Shown here one piece after another: positions 5,399 to 7,444 of a stretch of 7,444 nucleotides of DNA. Source of the DNA: JAHFHB01 sp964393875 (GTDB lineage: Bacteria; Omnitrophota; Omnitrophia; Omnitrophales; Aquincolibacteriaceae); assembly GCA_964393875.1 (NCBI GenBank), contig CAYMUZ010000062.1, positions 1 to 7,444 of the forward strand. Reading direction: 5' to 3'. The translations under genes were made by a program, and so were the position numbers. A model generated the notes under the pieces. It was given only the letters and a program-made list of their open reading frames with translations. It was not told the DNA's origin and ran no database searches. Position 1 is the stretch's first letter. Every line of letters begins with the position of its first letter.

Positions 5399-6421
5399 CT
5401 ATCCCCGGACAAAAAACCACCACACGCAAAGCCATGCATACACACCGGCACCGAGATCATCCAAGAGAACGCCCCAAAAACCAGGAATTTTTTCAAGCTG
5501 ACGCAACGGGAATGGTTTCACAATATCAAAGAAACGAAAGAGAAAAAAACCGGCGATAACGGTGGAGGGTGTCATGGGCAAAAAAGCGAGAGTCACAAAC
5601 ATCCCGCAGGCTTCGTCCAGGACGACAAATCCGGGATCTTTAAGATCGGTCGAGAGACGCTGAAATGCCCAAAAACCAGCGCCTGCAAGCAAAAGACCTA
5701 TCGTTACGTAAAGCCAGCTATTCCAAGCGCATAAAAGAATGATTACGCAGGCAAGCGCGCTTCCCCACGTACCCGGAGCTGGTTTAAGCAACCCAACGCC
5801 CATGGCGCAGACATATTTTGCAAAAAAAGGACTCTGGAACAGTGCACGGTTATTTCGGCAAAAAGAAAATCCGGAATAGACGGATAAGAAAATACTACCG
5901 GCCAAACTAATCGCTTCTAAAAATTTAAAAACAGCCGTCGAACCATTCATTGCCGGAATTTCCTGCGAAACCATCCATAAAATAGAAGAGCTAAGCAAGG
6001 CCGTTTGAAACCCATGTTTAATTTTCCCAAGTGCTTCGGACCCGATCGACTTCCCCTCCAGCAGCCAGCCGATCCTAAAAAAAGTTACCAGAATTTCACG
6101 TGCAAAAATAGGGGCCAACAGCCATGGCGAATAGAATCCACGCAGCGCAAACGCCCCCATCAAGCCGAGTGTAAGCATTTTGTCTGCGAGCGGATCTATA
6201 AACCGCCCCAGAGAGGATTCGAGTTTAAATTGACGAGCAATGAGGCCATCAAAAAGATCTGAAAAGGCGGCCGCCGCAAATAAAAAAGCCGCCCAGACGT
6301 GGTCGGAAGGAGAATTTGAGAGAATCCAAAGCGGCAGCACGAGTGCCGAGAGAGCTCGAAAAAGCGTGAGCCCGTTGGGCCCAAACAATTGCTTAGGACG
6401 AAAGGCTTCCGAGAAGGTCAT
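5399..6421 (-). CDS. pgsA-pgpA: Fused phosphatidylglycerophosphate synthase (PgsA) and phosphatidylglycerophosphatase A (PgpA)
   Basis: A 340-residue membrane protein that joins two consecutive enzymes of phosphatidylglycerol synthesis. Residues 1 to about 190 are a CDP-alcohol phosphatidyltransferase with the complete D-x2-DG-x2-AR-x8-G-x3-D-x3-D signature (D55, D58, G59, A62, R63, G72, D76, D80). The PgsA-like RE..V..FR (108-116) and LGKIKHGFQ (131-139) follow. Residues about 200-340 are PgpA, with KPAPGTWGS (213-221), DPGFVVLDEACGM (262-274), FRFFDIVKPFP (295-305) and LLDDLGAG (319-326). The predicted reactions are CDP-diacylglycerol plus glycerol-3-phosphate to phosphatidylglycerophosphate, then dephosphorylation to phosphatidylglycerol at the inner membrane. 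No stop or frame change lies between the halves. The start is ambiguous: ATG 6421 (chosen), ATG 6433, or TTG 6388, which gives a more family-like N-terminus. The ATG starts overlap the rimO end by 29-41 bases. Confidence 0.94.
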   Translation of the reverse strand: MTFSEAFRPKQLFGPNGLTLFRALSALVLPLWILSNSPSDHVWAAFLFAAAAFSDLFDGLIARQFKLESSLGRFIDPLADKMLTLGLMGAFALRGFYSPWLLAPIFAREILVTFFRIGWLLEGKSIGSEALGKIKHGFQTALLSSSILWMVSQEIPAMNGSTAVFKFLEAISLAGSIFLSVYSGFSFCRNNRALFQSPFFAKYVCAMGVGLLKPAPGTWGSALACVIILLCAWNSWLYVTIGLLLAGAGFWAFQRLSTDLKDPGFVVLDEACGMFVTLAFLPMTPSTVIAGFFLFRFFDIVKPFPLRQLEKIPGFWGVLLDDLGAGVYAWLCVWWFFVRG

Positions 6422-7444
6422 AGTCCGTGGCATCCGTTATTTTTATGTCATAAAACTGGCCGGGGATCATCGGTTTTTCAGATTTCACAATCACACTGCC
6501 ATCGATCTCAGGCGCATCCATGTAGGATCGTCCGACCCAGGAATTATTGAGACGGCTGCTTTCGATCAATACGCTCAAGTGTCGGCCAATGAGGCGCTCG
6601 TTGTTTATCCGCGAAACCTCCTGCTGAACACTCATCGCTATTTTTAACCGGTTTTTTTTGAGCGCTTCTGGAATTTGCCCCGTCATCGCAGCCGCCGGGG
6701 TTCCTGATTCTTGCGAATACGTAAATATTCCGGCCCGCTCGAATCGTGCGTCACGGATAAAATCAAGTAGTTCTGAAAAATCAGCATCCGTTTCTCCGGG
6801 AAAACCAACAATGAAGGTCGTGCGGATTGCAAGATCGGGCACATGCCGTCTAAATTTTTCAATTAATTCGTACGTGCGTCGTTTGGTAATTCCCCGCTTC
6901 ATCGCGTTTAGCATCTTATCCGAGGCGTGTTGCAGCGGCATATCCAGGTAATGACACATTTTTTTAGAATCACGCATGGCCATCATCATTTCCTCCGTAA
7001 GGCATGCCGGGTAGGCGTACAGGACCCTGAACCATTCCAGCCCCCTGACCGTATCCATGCCTCGAATCAAATCCGGGAGTAAGAAACGATCAGAAATGTC
7101 ACGTCCGAAATACGTGGTGTCTTGCCCGGTCAAAAGCAGTTCTTTGGCGCCCTGATCACACAAACGTTGGGCTTCGTTTAGAACGTCTTCAATTGTGCGC
7201 GAGCGGTGCTTTCCGCGGAAACTTGGGATGGTACAAAAGGTACAAACGTGGTCACACCCTTCAGAAATCTTGACATACCGATAGTGTGCCGGGGTTAGAA
7301 TGACGCGCAGATCTTCCGCCGACGAGAGGTATCCCGGAGCGCCGACATGGAGAAACTTTTTTCCTCCGCTCACCCGCTCAACGACTTCCGGAATACGGCC
7401 GTAATCGCCTGACCCAATGAAGGCGTCAACCTCCGTCAATTCTT
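6393..7444 (-). CDS. rimO: Ribosomal protein S12 methylthiotransferase RimO (5' end outside the window)
   Basis: The visible 350 residues are the radical SAM and TRAM parts of RimO, which uses two iron-sulfur clusters and S-adenosylmethionine to add a methylthio group to a conserved aspartate of ribosomal protein S12. Radical SAM cysteines occur as CDHVCTFC (C-x3-C-x2-C, about 7233-7256), preceded by YVKISEG and followed by IPSFRGKHRSR. Further family marks are GQDTTYFG, the MPLQHASDKML segment and FIVGFPGET. The C-terminal GRSYMDAPEIDGSV is diagnostic of RimO rather than the tRNA enzyme MiaB. The frame stays open to the right edge: the codon before the TTG at 7439 is GAA, and the local sequence ELTEVDAFIG continues the family pattern, so about 90 residues of the N-terminal methylthiotransferase domain are missing. 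It heads the visible operon. Confidence 0.97.
   Translation of the reverse strand, partial: ELTEVDAFIGSGDYGRIPEVVERVSGGKKFLHVGAPGYLSSAEDLRVILTPAHYRYVKISEGCDHVCTFCTIPSFRGKHRSRTIEDVLNEAQRLCDQGAKELLLTGQDTTYFGRDISDRFLLPDLIRGMDTVRGLEWFRVLYAYPACLTEEMMMAMRDSKKMCHYLDMPLQHASDKMLNAMKRGITKRRTYELIEKFRRHVPDLAIRTTFIVGFPGETDADFSELLDFIRDARFERAGIFTYSQESGTPAAAMTGQIPEALKKNRLKIAMSVQQEVSRINNERLIGRHLSVLIESSRLNNSWVGRSYMDAPEIDGSVIVKSEKPMIPGQFYDIKITDATDYDLLGSLSS

Noticed and set aside
5131..5734. Two overlapping plus-strand open frames
   Set aside because: They run antisense to cinA and pgsA-pgpA, whose conserved motifs explain the sequence. The products are low-complexity, basic and unrecognisable.
5800..5850. Possibility that the PgsA-PgpA fusion is a frameshift artefact
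   Set aside because: The frame is open through the joint, both halves have intact motifs in the same frame, and a plausible linker joins them. A sequencing error that removes a stop cannot be fully excluded without reads.
6240..6647. Plus-strand 135-codon open frame
   Set aside because: Antisense shadow of the rimO and pgsA-pgpA junction. No motif and no ribosome site of note.

Overview
The window is a compact bacterial chromosome segment in which every gene I can support lies on the minus strand, so transcription runs from right to left. In that order the genes are: rimO (5' end outside the window), a fused pgsA-pgpA gene, cinA, a small type IV pilin/pseudopilin-like gene, a non-coding-looking gap of about 450 bases, rng (RNase G), rmuC, a small zinc-ribbon gene, and the 5' end of a BT1/AmpG-like major facilitator transporter that leaves the window on the left. 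There are no tRNA or rRNA genes, insertion sequences, CRISPR arrays or phage genes.

Organism: the gene set (RNase E/G family, RmuC, RimO, pilin-like protein, phosphatidylglycerol synthesis) fits a diderm, Gram-negative-type bacterium. The protein sequences diverge from the model proteobacterial versions. The rimO-pgsA-cinA order together with a stray pilin-like gene suggests a little-cultured phylum such as Omnitrophota, Elusimicrobiota or a PVC relative. That placement is an inference of low confidence; a 16S or marker-gene tree would decide it.

Right block (about 4158-7444): rimO, pgsA-pgpA and cinA are packed with an overlap or a 14-base gap, as expected of one operon. They cover ribosomal protein S12 modification, two consecutive steps of phosphatidylglycerol synthesis in one polypeptide, and pyridine-nucleotide repair. 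The pilin-like gene follows cinA after about 40 bases and may be read from the same transcript.

Middle gap (3161-3607): no convincing gene. It holds a weak terminator-like structure after the pilin gene, several inverted and direct repeats, and the region upstream of rng. It could carry the rng promoter and a long leader.

Left block (1-3160): rng, rmuC, the zinc-ribbon gene and the transporter are separated by at most a few dozen bases or overlap, again as an operon. It joins RNA decay/processing, a predicted DNA-directed nuclease-fold protein, an uncharacterised metal-binding protein and a transporter.

The most unusual features are the PgsA-PgpA fusion, the pilin-like protein with Gln where the family has Glu5, and the conserved-looking but unnamed zinc-ribbon protein coupled to RmuC. 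I did not find a clear new defence or mobile system.
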